64,000 nt of DNA from Rhyzopertha dominica (GCA_025024175.1 QCXZ01000003.1:22588392-22652391); one strand, 5' to 3'; positions 35,712 through 50,700 are shown, counted from the stretch's first letter. Numbers and translations are program-made. Notes: a model not told the origin generated them from the sequence alone.

Positions 35712-38700
35712 ATGTTTCGCCGACATAGAGAAAACAAAGCCAAACTGGAATATAAATTATGTTTGGTATGTTATATTTTTTTTTTACTTTAATGGAGCAA
35801 GGTTTATGCGTATAGTTATATACTGATAATATTACCTTGTATTAATTTTTAGGCAAGGGACAGTCCGGATAGTACATTTGATGTGTCGGAATGTGATTTA
35901 AAAAATGTACCGCAGGGGATTTATTCCCTCTGCAAGGTTTTTTTAAAAGATATATTACAGATGGATCATAATTGTTTAAGTTCATTATCAGGAGGAGGAA
36001 GTTTAAGAGATTTATCTAATTTAAAGGTTTTAGATATCAGCCACAACCAATTTTCTGTCATTCCAGATGATATCGACTTGTTAGTAAATTTAAAAGTAAG
36101 TATATTTGGCTAATTCACAAACTGTGTTATTAACATATTTGTCCACCACACACTTAAGTATTGCAGAACTTCCAAACTAATGCATGGAATTAATACTTTT
36201 ATCATGTTTAAATATCAGATGTGAAAATTGAAAACTAATACATTGACTCACAGTGAATACTTAGGTATGAAACTATTCAACTCCATTGATGTCCAACTGT
36301 ATACACTTCATCTATTTAGTTTATCTAAATTGTTTTTTTCACATAGGATAAGTGTTAGTTTTTTCTGCGATAGCATAGATAAATTAAGATCTTAATTAAT
36401 CTATGGCGATAGGCAGTGTGTTTTCCCGTTTTGTTCGTAATAAAAATAAAATTGCAGTTTTGAATCATCTGGGGGTTTATACTTTTTCATGCAATGATTG
36501 CAGTTCTATTTATATTGGACAAAAGGGAAGATTTTTTCATTAGAGGCATCAAATATTTAAAGCAAATGGAAAAATATAAAAATACTGATATTGTTACTAA
36601 AAATTCCCTGTTATCATTTATTCTCATATAAACACACTGCCATACTAAATAACTTAAATTCTTTACATATTTTTAACAACTCGTCAAAATTATTTTTTTA
36701 GAAATTTTTGAAATTACAAAATTAATTAGCTGACCTATTCTAAATTCTTTATTCATCATTGAAATAATGTTTTATAAATATAAAAATTCATAAACAGTAA
36801 GTTAACACAGAAACTTTTGTTTCAATAAAATTAAATGATTTGATACCAGCTGTTGAAGAAATTCCACACTTGATTTGTATAGTGCAGCTTGCCCAATCAG
36901 TTGACTCACGTCATTATTGCAGGTAGTAGAAAGAGAAAGATGCTATTCTCATACAGTAAAATACATACAGCAACTTTGATTGTGCTAATTGTGCATAAAA
37001 ATGGTATGAATCAAATGCTAAAATAATCTGACCATATGCCACAAATACTGTATCAGCGTTGATCTGTCATCTTGACTTTAATAGAGAGCAATGAATTATT
37101 TAAAAAAAATTCTTTATCAATGTCAAAAGCAGTGGGAAGCGCTAGAAATAATAGAACGATTACAACATCTTATGCAATGTTGTAAATTTTTTCAAGTAAC
37201 AGCTTTTTTATGTTCAACAGTAATATCGCTAGAACTATACATATATCCTGATATATTTTGTTTGACATAGCCATACAAAGTTAAATAGCCCAAAATTAAA
37301 ATTATTATGTTAATTAAATTTAAAAGTAATTTGTTCTCTTAATAATGGTTCAAGTGTCAAACTCAATTCCAGTTGCTGTAAAATAGTTAAAAGCTCTAAT
37401 TATTCAAATTGTCAAATCATCTATTTCAGGGTATAAAGTTAGTGTTACAGCATTCATTGCAATTTCGATTAAATCTGCTTCACACAATTGTAAAAGTGAA
37501 ACATCATAACAACCACATCATATTCAAGCTTGACTGTTTTTTTTTCTAGAAGTTGTACCTTAATAACAACAATTTAAAGAAGATACCACCAAGAATTTGT
37601 AATTTAGTGGTATTAGAAACTCTGGATGTCTCAGATAATATGCTGCAATCATTACCAGAAGATATGGGTAAAATGAATGGATTACAGAGTGTGAATTTAT
37701 TAGGTAACAAGCATCTGACCTGTTTGCCAAAGAGTATATGCCATATTCCTAGTCTGTCAATAATAAAAGTTAACTGTGATAATTTTGTATATCCACCAAC
37801 ATCAATTGTTCAGCAAGGAACAGATGCAATCCTGAAATACATATGTGATGGTAAGTTCAATTACTTCAAACAAATTGTACTTTAGAGAACTAAAGCAAAA
37901 TATCCCCCATACCCACCACAAATAAAGCTAAAGAAAAATGTATTTAAGTAAACGGATATCAGTTGTTTCTGATATGGTGAAACTTTCCATAACTCCATTA
38001 AGTATAAAGATCTTTGCCATCTTCCACGATACGAAATTTGGTTCTCTGACTGGTAGGTGGCAGCAGCTTACAGGTGTATGATTTTTACATTGCGTCATTT
38101 GGAAAGGTTGACTTAATAATTCATTATTTTTTAATCTAAAACAATTTATATGCTATTCTTGTATCACAAGTTTCATTTGGCTTTTAAGGGTTTTTAAACT
38201 TATTTTAGTATGAGTTTTGTCAAATTTGTTTAACATTTGATTATACTAAATTTGGGGTTTCTTAGAGTAGACAAACAAATATATTTGTGGGTAATAGGGT
38301 AATACATAAGCTTCTTAATTGTTATATTACATTAAGTATTGTTATTATATGCTAATTTTAAACTTGTGAAATTATATTGTACGCTTAGTATTTGCAGTTT
38401 GAAATGGAAGTAAAACGTTTACCCAGTGAATAAGAACTTGTATCACGTTGTAGTTTAGCTTGTTAAAAATCTATTTACCTGTTATGGAATACAACCTATT
38501 GATAATTTATAAGAATCTGAATTCGCTCGCAGAAATAGGGACATTACTGAATCGGTTGTTCAGTATCCTTAGTGGCGTTATCCATAGCTGGAACAAAAAA
38601 AATGCGTCAAATTAAATTTAATAGGGCATGTCCATCACAAAATCAAATGGATGTACTCGCTTAGCTTGGTATACCGATATACGCCGTTGAAAGTATGTCA

Positions 38701-41700
38701 TACTTTTTTTAAGGTGATACTGTTCTATCCATATTTCGTGTAAGCTAACTACCTGTCCAAATTTAGGCGGGATTACACTGATTTCAGAGGCAATGTACTG
38801 ACTAATATTTAGATCTAATGGGGACATACGTATGTCCTGATTCCAAGCAAAGGTCGTTCTGTTTTATATTACAGTATTTTTCAAAATGGTTGATAAATCA
38901 GGTAGCTGCAGAATTTTAAATTGGTAGTCTTTGTTCTTTCATCAATTTAAAAGTGTACTCTTTTTGGAACTGTATTTTTCATTTGTAAATTGAAATGCCA
39001 AATTCATTGAATCCACCATGGATTCTGTGATTTTCACATTTGCTAAACAAATAACTATAATTTGTCAGCGTAGAGTAGACATCAAATTTGTCAAAATTTC
39101 TTTTACAAATTTTCTAATTCAAAGGGCTTAATGCTCCAATGCAAGACATGATATTCACCTGCCAATTATTTCTCGTTGATATGTAGCTGTTTCAATGTGC
39201 AGGAACAGTTTTTGTTAAACAATCTACAATCTGTTATGGAAGTTTCAAAGTTAAACTGACTAGGTCCAGTCATCACGAAACCTTTCCATTTCGATTACAC
39301 CTATAATTTTCATTCCTAAATAGAAGCTTTTAAAAATGTATAACAAAACGTTCAAACAAATTGCACCTTTTGTCAGACATCTGCAACATTTCTGAACTTA
39401 AATATTTATTGTGAATTACAAAAATTTACAGTGTCAAAATTTATCATTGGTTAAACTTAAACAAGAAAGAACGATGGACACCATATGTAATAGCTGATTG
39501 TTTCACTCCAACCTTTACACCTACAAGATACACATAAAACCATGTTACGCCATTGCTTTTAATGTTGCTGAATATCGGGCAAAATCTATGGTGTTTGACA
39601 AGTCCTGTCAGGCGCAGTTAAAATAAGAAATAATAATTTTGATAACACTTACAGTATATGCACCAAACGCTTAGTTACGTATCTCTGTCTTTTATTATCT
39701 AAGGGTTTAAATCATGTTCAGCAGCCTGTTCCTAACAGTACGAGCCCTGACAACTATATGTTCGGTCACAAAGATTTTGCAGACTTATGCTGTCGTGTGG
39801 TACTTGATACATAAAAAATGAGATACCTGCTTTGTTCGTTTCAATGAACAGGACATTTCAAAAGGTTTCTAAGAATTTTGATAAAGGAAACTTATACACT
39901 TGCCGTGAAAAAAAAAATAAATTCGCCGAAGTCGTTGAAATACGCTGACAACTAAATGGTCGGTCATTAATTTTAAAAGTGTGCGGACTTAGTAAGCCAC
40001 GACAAAACAAATGCTTGCGTCAATCTGTCAGCACGAACGCAATTTCACTGTCAGTTTTAATTGTTTTCTTGCTGAGAAAAGCTTAAAAATGGGCCGTGAA
40101 AAACCAACAGATACCAAAATTCGCGAAACGATAGTTAAAAAATTTTACCAAGGAATATCTTTTCGAAAAATTGCAGCAGAAGTTGGTTTGTCGTGGACTA
40201 CTGTTCAAGGAATTATAAAGCACTTCGGAAAGACGGCTAGCGTGAAAATTTGTGGTAAAAGTACTGGGCGTCCTGCAATTGTAACCGAGCGAAACAGAAG
40301 ACTTTTGTTGAAAATTTGCAAAAACTCACGACGTGCCTCCTTGAGGGACATTACGGCTCAATGGAACAATCAGACAGGATTAAATGTAACTCGGGAGTGC
40401 TGCAGAAAGTGGATTCATAAGTGCGGGCTTAGTTTCTATAAGGTAAACTTAAACTAGTTGTAGTTAACATGTTTCAAACACTTCGATTTCCCACTTAGGC
40501 AAAAGAAAAACCTCTCTTAACCGAGAAACAAAAGAAGAAACGGCTGGCGTGGGCAAAAGAGAGAAAGTCCTGGACAAGAGAAGACTGGAGCAAGATCATA
40601 TTTAGCGATGAATCAAAATTTGAGGTGGCTGTAGGCGACAGTCGCAGCAGTGTAATTAGGTCGAAACAAGAAGCGTTCCATCCCGACTGCCTAAAACGGA
40701 CTGTGAAATTCATTAAGAGTCTTATGGTTTGGGGATGCATGTCCTCTAAAGGCTTGGGAATTATGGAATTCATCCAAGGCACAGTGAATGCTGGAAAATA
40801 CCAAGCCATTCTCACAAGAAGCCTACTGCCTAGCATCGCCAAGTTAAATGCTGACGATAATTTCATTTTTCAACAAGACGGTGCATCTTATCACACCGCG
40901 AAATCCACTCAAACATGGTTGCGTAACAATAATATCACTGTTCTGGATTGGCCGTCAAGCAGTCCAGACCTTAACATAATTGAAACAGTGGCACAAGATG
41001 AAAAAAGAGTTGAGAGAGAATCCGCAAAGAACAGTAGCAGATTTACGTGCCAAATTGCAGCAGATCTGGGATAATTTTTCTATTGAAGACTGCCAAAGGC
41101 TTGCCGACAGCATGCCTGCTAGGATAAACGCAGTAATTAAGGCAAAAGGCGACGTTACGCCTTATTAGATTTAAATACAGTCTCACTGACCGAACATTTA
41201 GTTGTCAGTAAAAAATGTCCCTTCCTTATGTTTTCCTGTAATTTAGCCATAAATAAACTATAAAATTCAAAACATTATAGTGAAGTAATTACTCTCGGAT
41301 GCCACTTTACGAATATGCATGCTACACCACGTTTGAAATGTACTCTTCTTAACTACGATTTTTTCTTTAACGATCGGCTGAGCGACCGAACATATAGTTG
41401 TCAGGGCTCGTATTTTAGTGAAATATATAGTTATGTGGGGCAAGTGTGCGCTATTATGTTTTAAAACGTCATAAAATTAAAAATATCAAGTTCAATGTAA
41501 CAAGATCAGGTTAATTAGTTTGAGCATTTATTAGTCAACAAGTTAAACATGAAAACAATATTCATCGATGCCATTAATTCGTTGGAAACAAACATAGCCA
41601 AAATGTGTACACTAACCCCAGTATAGGGGTAATTGTAATCCAGAATTCTGAGCTTTTTACATAGTCATACCTAAGAACAAACATTTTAATTTTCTGATAA

Positions 41701-44700
41701 TTATTAAAATAAATAAAATTTTAAAATAAAGGAACAAAAATAATGCTATTTTTTAGTACAATTATCACAAACAAAGGTGCCATATTCAAAGTTGGTGCAT
41801 TGTTCATGCCACCAGGTTTCACAAACGCTACATTTAATCCAGTCTTCATTCGGTGGATATATGTATTTTTTGCCACACAGGGGGCAAAAGTATTCTCTTA
41901 CATTTTTTGTTTTGTTATTTCTAACAATCTTTTTCTTATCAGTCTTCGTAGTTTTGGTGCAATTCTTATTCGAATTGAGTCTTTCTTTTAAATCTAATTG
42001 TATCTTCTACTCGACTAGTTTTTTCTTCTTATTTTCTTTGTTCCAATTTTAATTTATAAGGGCTCTCAGTTGCAATGATTGACTTTTTTACTTCCTTCCG
42101 CCGTTTTTGTGACGTGGCCTTTGGAAATGCTTGAATGGATGACAATGAAATGTATACTTTGCTGGTTGAAGCTACGCCTATTGTTGAGGATACCATAGTA
42201 TTGTCCATAGTTACGACTGTTGGTGATTCCGATAAAGCAGGGTTTATCAAACTATCTTGGGGTAAAAAACTAGGTGAGGTTGAACGGGTTTCAGTCATCT
42301 TGATATTTTCTTTTAAAGGTGAAATAAGTAAGGACGATTTTTCGATGCTCGGTAAATAATCATGCCCTGATGACGTGGCTGCAGCTTCTTGCATAGGTTG
42401 TTGAATAATCTAAGTAATTCTAGAAACAACTTCGGTAGTCGCTACAATATCTTATGTTTTTGTGGGTTGAGTAATGTCCATGACCGTAGATACCGCAAAA
42501 TATTTTTCTACAGAATATGTTGAAGATACTTTGCATGCGCACACTTACTCGCTGCATATACTTACCCCACATGACTACATGAATGGCCTTGTTGAAATAC
42601 TAACCATCTTCTACCAAAGAAAAGCTAAACAACATTTGAAATCTTTAATTTTAGTCTAGTGAATTTTCTAAAGCAAATGTTTCATTAACTTTAACACCAA
42701 CTGTACATTTCATTTACTTTGTTTAGAAAAAAATGCATAGATTTAATGTTTAATTTAATGTTATTTATGATATACGAATTAGTTATAATTTATTATTATT
42801 GCTTCTGAAACAACCTGTATACTTTAAAGTTCATTAATATGTTAATAATAAGTACCCCAACATGCATACATTTTCATATGTCTTCTTTTATCAATTTTAG
42901 ATATTGGTCATAAATATAATGCACAAGTTGTGAATGAAAATCTTCCTGCTATGGAAAGTAAAGAGTTTGATGAAGATACACGTTTTCAGGTATATAACTT
43001 TTGTATTTGGTTATATTTAGTGCATGTAACTTTTAACGGGGTAGTATGTCTAATTGATTTCTTTATTTTTTTTTAGGTTAGAATACGGGAGCTTAATAAA
43101 GTTAAGGCATGTGTTTTTTTATGCTTTACCTGCTAATCAATATTTGTGCTTGCATTACTTAAGCAATATTATTTTTGAATATGCTAATTAGATCATCAAT
43201 ATTATAGGAACAGAAAGCAAAGGAATTTTTAGATATTCAAAGACAAAATGATTTGCTGAAGCAACAAGAGCTTGAGTTAGCCACTACAACAAAACTCAAT
43301 AAAGAGAAGGTAGATTAATAATTTTAATTATTACTCTTTTTCTTTAGTTTTCAATATAATTGACAAACTATGCAGCATAATATAAACATTTTGATTTAGT
43401 TTTTTGTTGTTAAATTAATTTTATTGTATCCTATTTTCTCATTTATCATAATCAATTAATTGTTTATTTCCCTCTCTATTTATAAATCTGCAACACTGAT
43501 TATATTAGTTATGAGAAAAATTAATATACACGATATTTCAAAAGTGTCTGACCAACAGTCGGTTAGTGGTAGAGAAGTCAAAATAGCACAAAAAATTCTA
43601 AGATGCAGGATTTTAGAGATAGAAATGTTTAAGTGTGAACAGAAATAGTAAGTCGTCTGAGTAATTCAAACAACAGTGCTCAATAATAAGATAAATAACT
43701 GTGACAATTTGTTTTATTAAGTTATCGACAGACCATACTTACTGTTTGGTTGTTCACTGTGTTGCCGAAACTATTTTTTTGTTGAATTTGATGGTTAAGT
43801 AGTGAATGTTTGAATTCTGGTGTAGACACAATTTCCAAAATCCAACGCCTAAATTGCATGACTTGTACTGACAAAAATTTACCACAAAAATTAAGTATTG
43901 CAAGAGCCGTACATCGTAAACAAATTCTTCTAAAATTTTATTTTTGCCATTCCATACTTAGTAGTATGTCCTCAGCTTGGAGTTGGTCTGCTACTTTTGA
44001 AATACCCTATATACAGGGTGATTTGTTGGGAGTGGGTAAACCTTGAACTAGAGATTAATTGGCTAAAAAAAAACAGCATAGTTTATTGATAACTTGGGAA
44101 CAGCTATTTAAGAGAAAAACACATTAAAAGTTAACTCTGCATAACCATTAACCATTGGAAGTATTACCTAATAAAATGATACTCAAATTTGTAACTTGAA
44201 AAACCTTCAGTACTAAATTTTATTAATTTATGTTGAATCTATACATATTAAAAAAATAATTATTTATATCCTCAATTATGACGCTCTTTATTACTGTTAA
44301 TACCTATTTTATACAACTGTGTAGTTCACTTATTTTCCATTTCCAATAAGCCACCTATATGCAAAGTGGTTGCTTAGTATAAATGGTAGTGAGCAGACAT
44401 TTAGTATGCATAATCAAAACAATCAAACTTTAATTTGTGGGATGTCTGTATTAACTTAGCAGTATTTAATTTTTTTATATTATATAAACTGATCAACGAA
44501 ACCTTTATGAACCTTTAGCTAGAAGAATTTGGGAAAATGAAAATAGGAAGGTTTTGAAAATTGGCACACTAACTAATTCAAACAAAGAATTTTACTGTTT
44601 TGACTTTTGTTTACACAATAAATAGTTCGCCAACGGTTCTGATATTCTGACATTGATGTCTTGGAAGCTCAAGCACAAGATTTTCTAGTGATTTTGCCAG

Positions 44701-47700
44701 ATTTGCTATAAATTAACAGTATGTAAATTCAAAAAATCGTCATTCAAAAGTTTTAAATAAGACATTGTTATGGAATAACTCTGACAGAACCGTTTTGAAA
44801 TCGGTAGGAATTTCATTAAAACAATAATTGTCATGGTTCCCATGGCACACTATCAATCCAGATTTAGCTAGGTACATATGGTCCTATAGGAAATTTTTTA
44901 CAAAGGTACTGATAAATCAAACAATAGTTCTTTTCTGAAAGCCAAATATAATTTTTCAGTGTATGCTGAATTAAAAGTTACTGACCTCCAATAAAGTAAT
45001 CCATGCAGTTGTAAATCAATCAAAATCAAAGTAACTCTGGAACAGTTGAGTTTAGATAATGATCATGAGCAAATTCAGAAATACACAAATATATAGAGTG
45101 TTCATTTAAAATAAGAAAGTTTCTTACTTCTTGTATAACCGAGAGTAGTAGTGGTTTGCGACTATTTAGATAGAATAGTTAGTGTTCCAATTTAGAAATT
45201 TTGCGGTATTTTATTTTTCCTGATACTTCTAACTAAAAGTTTTCGTTGAACACCCTGCAATAGTATTCGAATATCTAACGAATAATTAGTTTTATACTCA
45301 ATCCAAGAAACATATGAGATGGTAATAGAAAATTAATTATGTTTTTGATATCAGTCTTATCAATCACAGAAAGATGCATACTTATGAACTAGCACATTTA
45401 TAATTATCTTTGGTTGTTTTCAGCTGTTAGCAGACCTAACACTTCAACAAAACAAATTCGATTTCAAACTTTCTAGACTACACCAACAAAAGGAAATGGA
45501 GAGATTTCATTTGGTGGAACAATTACAAGAAGGTATTTAAAATACTTTAACATTATTGATTTTTGTCATACTTTTAGTAGAAAAAGAATTATGTATTGTA
45601 ATTTGAATAATATTGTATCATCAAGTAAAGCTGTGTAAATTTTGTTTGATTAATTTTTATATGCTTTAACATTTATTGATATGTGCTGCCATATAACTGT
45701 TCTAAAAATTTTGACATGGACACGTAATTTGCCACACTTTAGGGGCCATTTTGTGAAAATCACTAATAAGTCATTTAGTGATGGCTTTACGAACTATAAA
45801 TAGGTTTTTTTTAGGGTTTCTTTGAGTCAATACTTAGGCTGCTATCATCTAAATTCCAAATTTTTTTCTGCTTATCATGCAGTTCAAGTTCGTCCAGAGG
45901 TAGTCTAACAAATCTAAGTATTTGTAGATTATAAATGGATACAGTGCTTTTTTCCTGGCATATTCCAAATTTTGCGGCATTTTAAGGTGTAGATTATGGC
46001 GTTTTTTTTTTTTAACTTGAACCAATCTTTGCCTGGATTACCATTTTTAAAATTATTGTTTATGTTATCAATCAGTTCAATCACTTCTTTTTAAGAAAAA
46101 CCACAGTACCATTTTTCTGCTGCTTTTAAACAGTTTGCTAACCTTGTTTCATGTCCAATTGGAATTGGTTGACCTTTTTTCTTTTTACCTTTGATTCGGA
46201 AATACAGTATACCATAAGGAAATCCATACATCTTAGAGGCTGTGTAAATTGTTGTTCGTTTGACTTCATTAATAGCCCATTCTAGATCTGCCTTCGAGTA
46301 ATTCCTATCATCAGAAGTCTTTTTCTTGTAGTTGCGTACCGTAACTGAAACGATAAAGGATCAAATGTGATATGATATAACACAAAATCCCCCCACTTAT
46401 AAGACATTTGCCCTTGATGATAAATTGTTGGGGCAAATGTGATACAGTCTCAAAAGCCAGGAAAATCTTAAAATTCCGATAAAATAAACACACTATATTG
46501 TAAACTACATTGATCAATTGTACGGGCAAGTCGAAATGGCAGTAAGGTAAACAGTTGTACTGCACAATAATTAACATGGCAGTAATTAGTAATTTTTAGT
46601 AATTTAGTAATTTTTAAATTTTGGGAGGAAACTAACACATTTGCTTCATTAAAACATTTACCTCACTTCATCTTTCAAGCTTTTAATAATTTCATTGATA
46701 TAATATGTGAAATATTGGAATGATTTTATTTTTATGTCTTTTATGTCTGTAGTATCTACCTGTCTGCATTGTTTATTCTATTTATTGCCGTCAGTCATAT
46801 AAACATTGATTTTAGCTGAACAACATGCTGATGCAGCTATCATGCAATTATTATCCATAAATACTGCCCCTAGTGCTCAATTATTGGAAATGGAAAAAGA
46901 TTATGAAAAAATGTTGTTAGCAATTGATGAAAAAAGAGAATGTGAAGCAGTGTCTAGAATGCAAATATTGAATGATATGCAGGAGGTGTTGCAACAGGAA
47001 GGAGAAATTCGTATAAAACATTATAATAATAGACTAGAGACTACCAAAGAAATACTTGAAAAGTGAGTGTGATATGAGCAGATGAGAAATTTTCAATAAC
47101 ATCTACATTTTATAGGGAACTACAGTCAGATAGTCACATAATGGACATTTTATCAAGTCAAGGCTTACAAAAGACAGAACTGTTATCACAAATACAAGAA
47201 AATAATGAGCTCCAAAAGGCTGCTGTTGCTACATTAATTGAAAGGGGTGACTCTCGTAGTTGGTGTCTCATACAACAAATTCATTTAGTGGAATCTAAAC
47301 TTGCAAGTCTTACAGCCCTTGAAATAGAAAGACAAAAGCTAGAAATGGAGAATCGGGTGGTACAGATGTAATACATTATGGTATGACCTTTCCTAACGTT
47401 TCATTTAATTTTTAGCATGATTTATCTGAAAAACGTCAGAATTTATCCCTGCTTCTGATGGAGCTATTAGAACAACAGAATGAACGCAGATTGCAGTTGT
47501 TATCAACTGTACAACAACTTGATCAAAGTAAAAGTGGGGAAGATTTTTGGCTAAGGCAATACCAGAATTTAATAGAACGGTAAGTTTTTTTGCATAAGTT
47601 ATAAAACAAATGGAAATAATACCTATACAGTACATTTCATAATATTAAAAATGTAATATGCACATATAAAGTTATTTGAATTGTTGAACTGATATCTAGC

Positions 47701-50700
47701 TGTTATTAATTAAATCGGTAAAATCAAAATAAATACAGTACACGCTTAACAAAAACAAGGTCACTCCGTCCGCAGCCTCACTATCGTACACCGTGCGCAT
47801 GACGTCACAGTGGAGATCGCAATTCTCCACTGGTAGCTAGTAAAGAATAGACCGAGCACACACTACTGTAGAGAGACAAAAGGGTACTACAAAAAAGTGT
47901 TTGCCTAAAGTCAACATATTTCAAGAACTATTTGACAAAAATAAAAATATAAGGCTTTAAATAAAAGGACAGTAGTAACTACAACTACTTACGAAATCAA
48001 TTTTTTCTTCTATAAATAGAAAATTGTGAAGCAAATGTTCAGTTTTAATCTCGAATCTCAATTTTAACAAACTTTTAAGTGCATTTCCACAACCGTATTA
48101 TATCTGCATATTTCCATATATTTTATTTTTCTCTAGAATGTTTATTTGCAGTATATAGTAATGACTTAAAAATATTTATAAGCAGTTTTATCTACCTATT
48201 ATCTATTTTCTACATGTATCAAACGCAAGAGAATGAGAATATACCATAATTACAATATAAGATGATAGTGTAAAAAAATTTTTAAATAGTGCTTAGCTTT
48301 GAATATAGAATTTTCAAAGAATATTCAAAGGTGCTTAGTAATTAGGTACTTCATCTAGATATTTTCACTCTCAAACACATTATCTGAATTTTCAGCCGAG
48401 CAAACTTCAGACGAGGTAGTATTAGCGCTAAAATATAGTCAGTTATAAGGAATGTCTATACCAAAAATATTTTGAAACCTGGTATCTGCTATTATTTCTC
48501 GGAACAACATTTTTCTGAAATCTTTTAGTGACTCGAGTGTTTCTCAACTCCAAGGCTTTTGTGAATGTTCCTAAATGTAGTAGGTTTAACGAAGGAATTG
48601 CATCGGGGAATAATTTACGTTTTATAGTGGAGCTGAACATTTCCGAACTTAAGCCTCTTAAGTTATCATTTTTAGAAAAATGTTTGGAGCGTACCCTAAC
48701 TGTAACAAGTCATGCACGATACTTATGTCAATCAACTATATTTTTATGAGCTCTTACTATTTTTAATATTGACTTTGTCTTCACGCTTGCAATTGGGTAT
48801 TATCACTTTTTTTGATAATTACTTAAAATGAATCTTGAAGTGCATATATATCGTACGCCATGTTAAAAAAATAAAAAAAAATATTTGTTGTAGAGAATTT
48901 CAGGTCTGAAATTCGAATCTTAGGAGTCACCGCCAAAACGCTTCTATCCAAGGTTATTCAACTCGTGACGTCAACTGTCATGTAAACATTACCAAGGAGC
49001 GTGCTGTTTAATGGTGTAGTATCATTCTTGTATTGGAAAAGCTTTTGTGTGGTGTTTATTGAAAGGACAGTGTAAGAGGGTCGCACCAAAAAGTGATTTG
49101 TGTAGTTTTGCAAGCATCTATTATGTGTGGAAAACAAAACAAGTGTTGTTTTGTACTTGGTTATAAAAGTACTTCAGCCAGTACAGCTAACAAAATTTTT
49201 GTAACCGTTGCTTGAGATTATCAACGTATGAAGAAGTTGTTTAAGGCCCCTAGACGTGATATGCCGAAATCACAGTTTGTTTTTCTGTTGTGTAGATCAC
49301 CTTAATTCTTAATGTAAGTTTTATTATTCTTTTTGGGGTTACAGGTGTTTGCCATTCAGTTTCCATTTTGTTATAGTTTAAAGAGGATATGGAAAATTAT
49401 ATGCGTTTTAAGTTGATAGAGGGAAATGTTATAATAGAGAAATACGTTTGTTTCCCATATATTCAACTGTTAGCCAGACCGGAAACGAGCCGCAAGATCC
49501 CCGAAAATAAATGGCAATTTATATTTATTCTGACCTCTAAAATAATTGTCAAGTTAAGGGTACATTTTTGATTCTTACATTTTTATGTTTACAAATAGTA
49601 TGTTTCCAACAATTCACTGTGATCAAATTATCAATGCTACGTTAATTTGATAAAAAGTTCACTTATACTGTTGCTTTTACATTCTCATCTCCACCGCATT
49701 GAAGAGCTCGTCGTTGTACACAAATTCCATAACAATGAACGTGCCTTCAGAAGTCATAACTCGTAAGTATTTCACTTTTTCTTGGCGTATTTTAATTCGC
49801 TTGTTACAAAATGAACGCAAACAACAAACTGATAAATTGATGGGGCTGAGGCTGACGCGTGACGCGCTGGCCCCAGATGTAAACAAGCGGCCATTTACAA
49901 GACACCTGACGTCACGGCCAATGTGTTCGCGTTTTGGCGGTCCCTTTAAATATTCACATTTTTAATATTAAAAATACACCTTACGATCCATTTCATCGAA
50001 TTTATAAGCTGTCACAGCTGTTTTGTGGATTAGATGCTACCTATTAATATGCAATTTAATAAAATATAAATGCATGGCAAATACCCAATTGTTTAACCAG
50101 ATTCCGTGCAGTCGTTTTTCTATCGGTACAACATGAAATTGTTGATTTATTTTTTACTCATGTAACTGATACCTTGCTTTTATAGGTTACCTAATAGTGT
50201 CTCCAAGTCACAGAATAATATTGATTTTTCATTGACTGAAATTCTTCTTGCAAAAGGTGTTATTCATTATTTGCCACTATTGGCGAAGCTCCTGCAGACT
50301 ACTGGTAAGTCTCTGGTTTCAGGTTATTGCTTCATTACATTTAATTTTTTTCAGTGTCCATCACAGACATCACAGAAACTCATTTGACAGAAGCAGGAAT
50401 AACAAGGAGTGTTGATAGAGCGACAATTTTAGAATGTTTTACAACACACGATAACCGAACAAGTAATAAATATCCTGAAGCTTCGGCACCAGTACCAGAA
50501 GCTAGCACACCTACTGCACCACCTGCTGAGACTGACTGGCCTGAATGTATAATCTGTATGGATTTTAAGGTTACTATTNTACTGCTTACATCTTATCACT
50601 AATCATAGAAAATTAACATTGCAAATATCACATAGCGATGAAACAGTAAAGCCTGCCTCACACTTTTTTGTTCATATTACTTGATGTTTTGATCTGTGTT

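Noticed and set aside
44009..45260. Possible 1.25-kb element bounded by CAGGGTG and CACCCTG
   Set aside because: Only about seven bases pair at the ends and the inner sequence does not continue the inverted repeat. Such short matches are common here.
47799..47850. GATGACGTCACAGTGGAG as a functional CRE promoter element
   Set aside because: It lies deep in an LRSAM1 intron next to a transposon with similar TGACGTCA ends, so a transposon origin is simpler.
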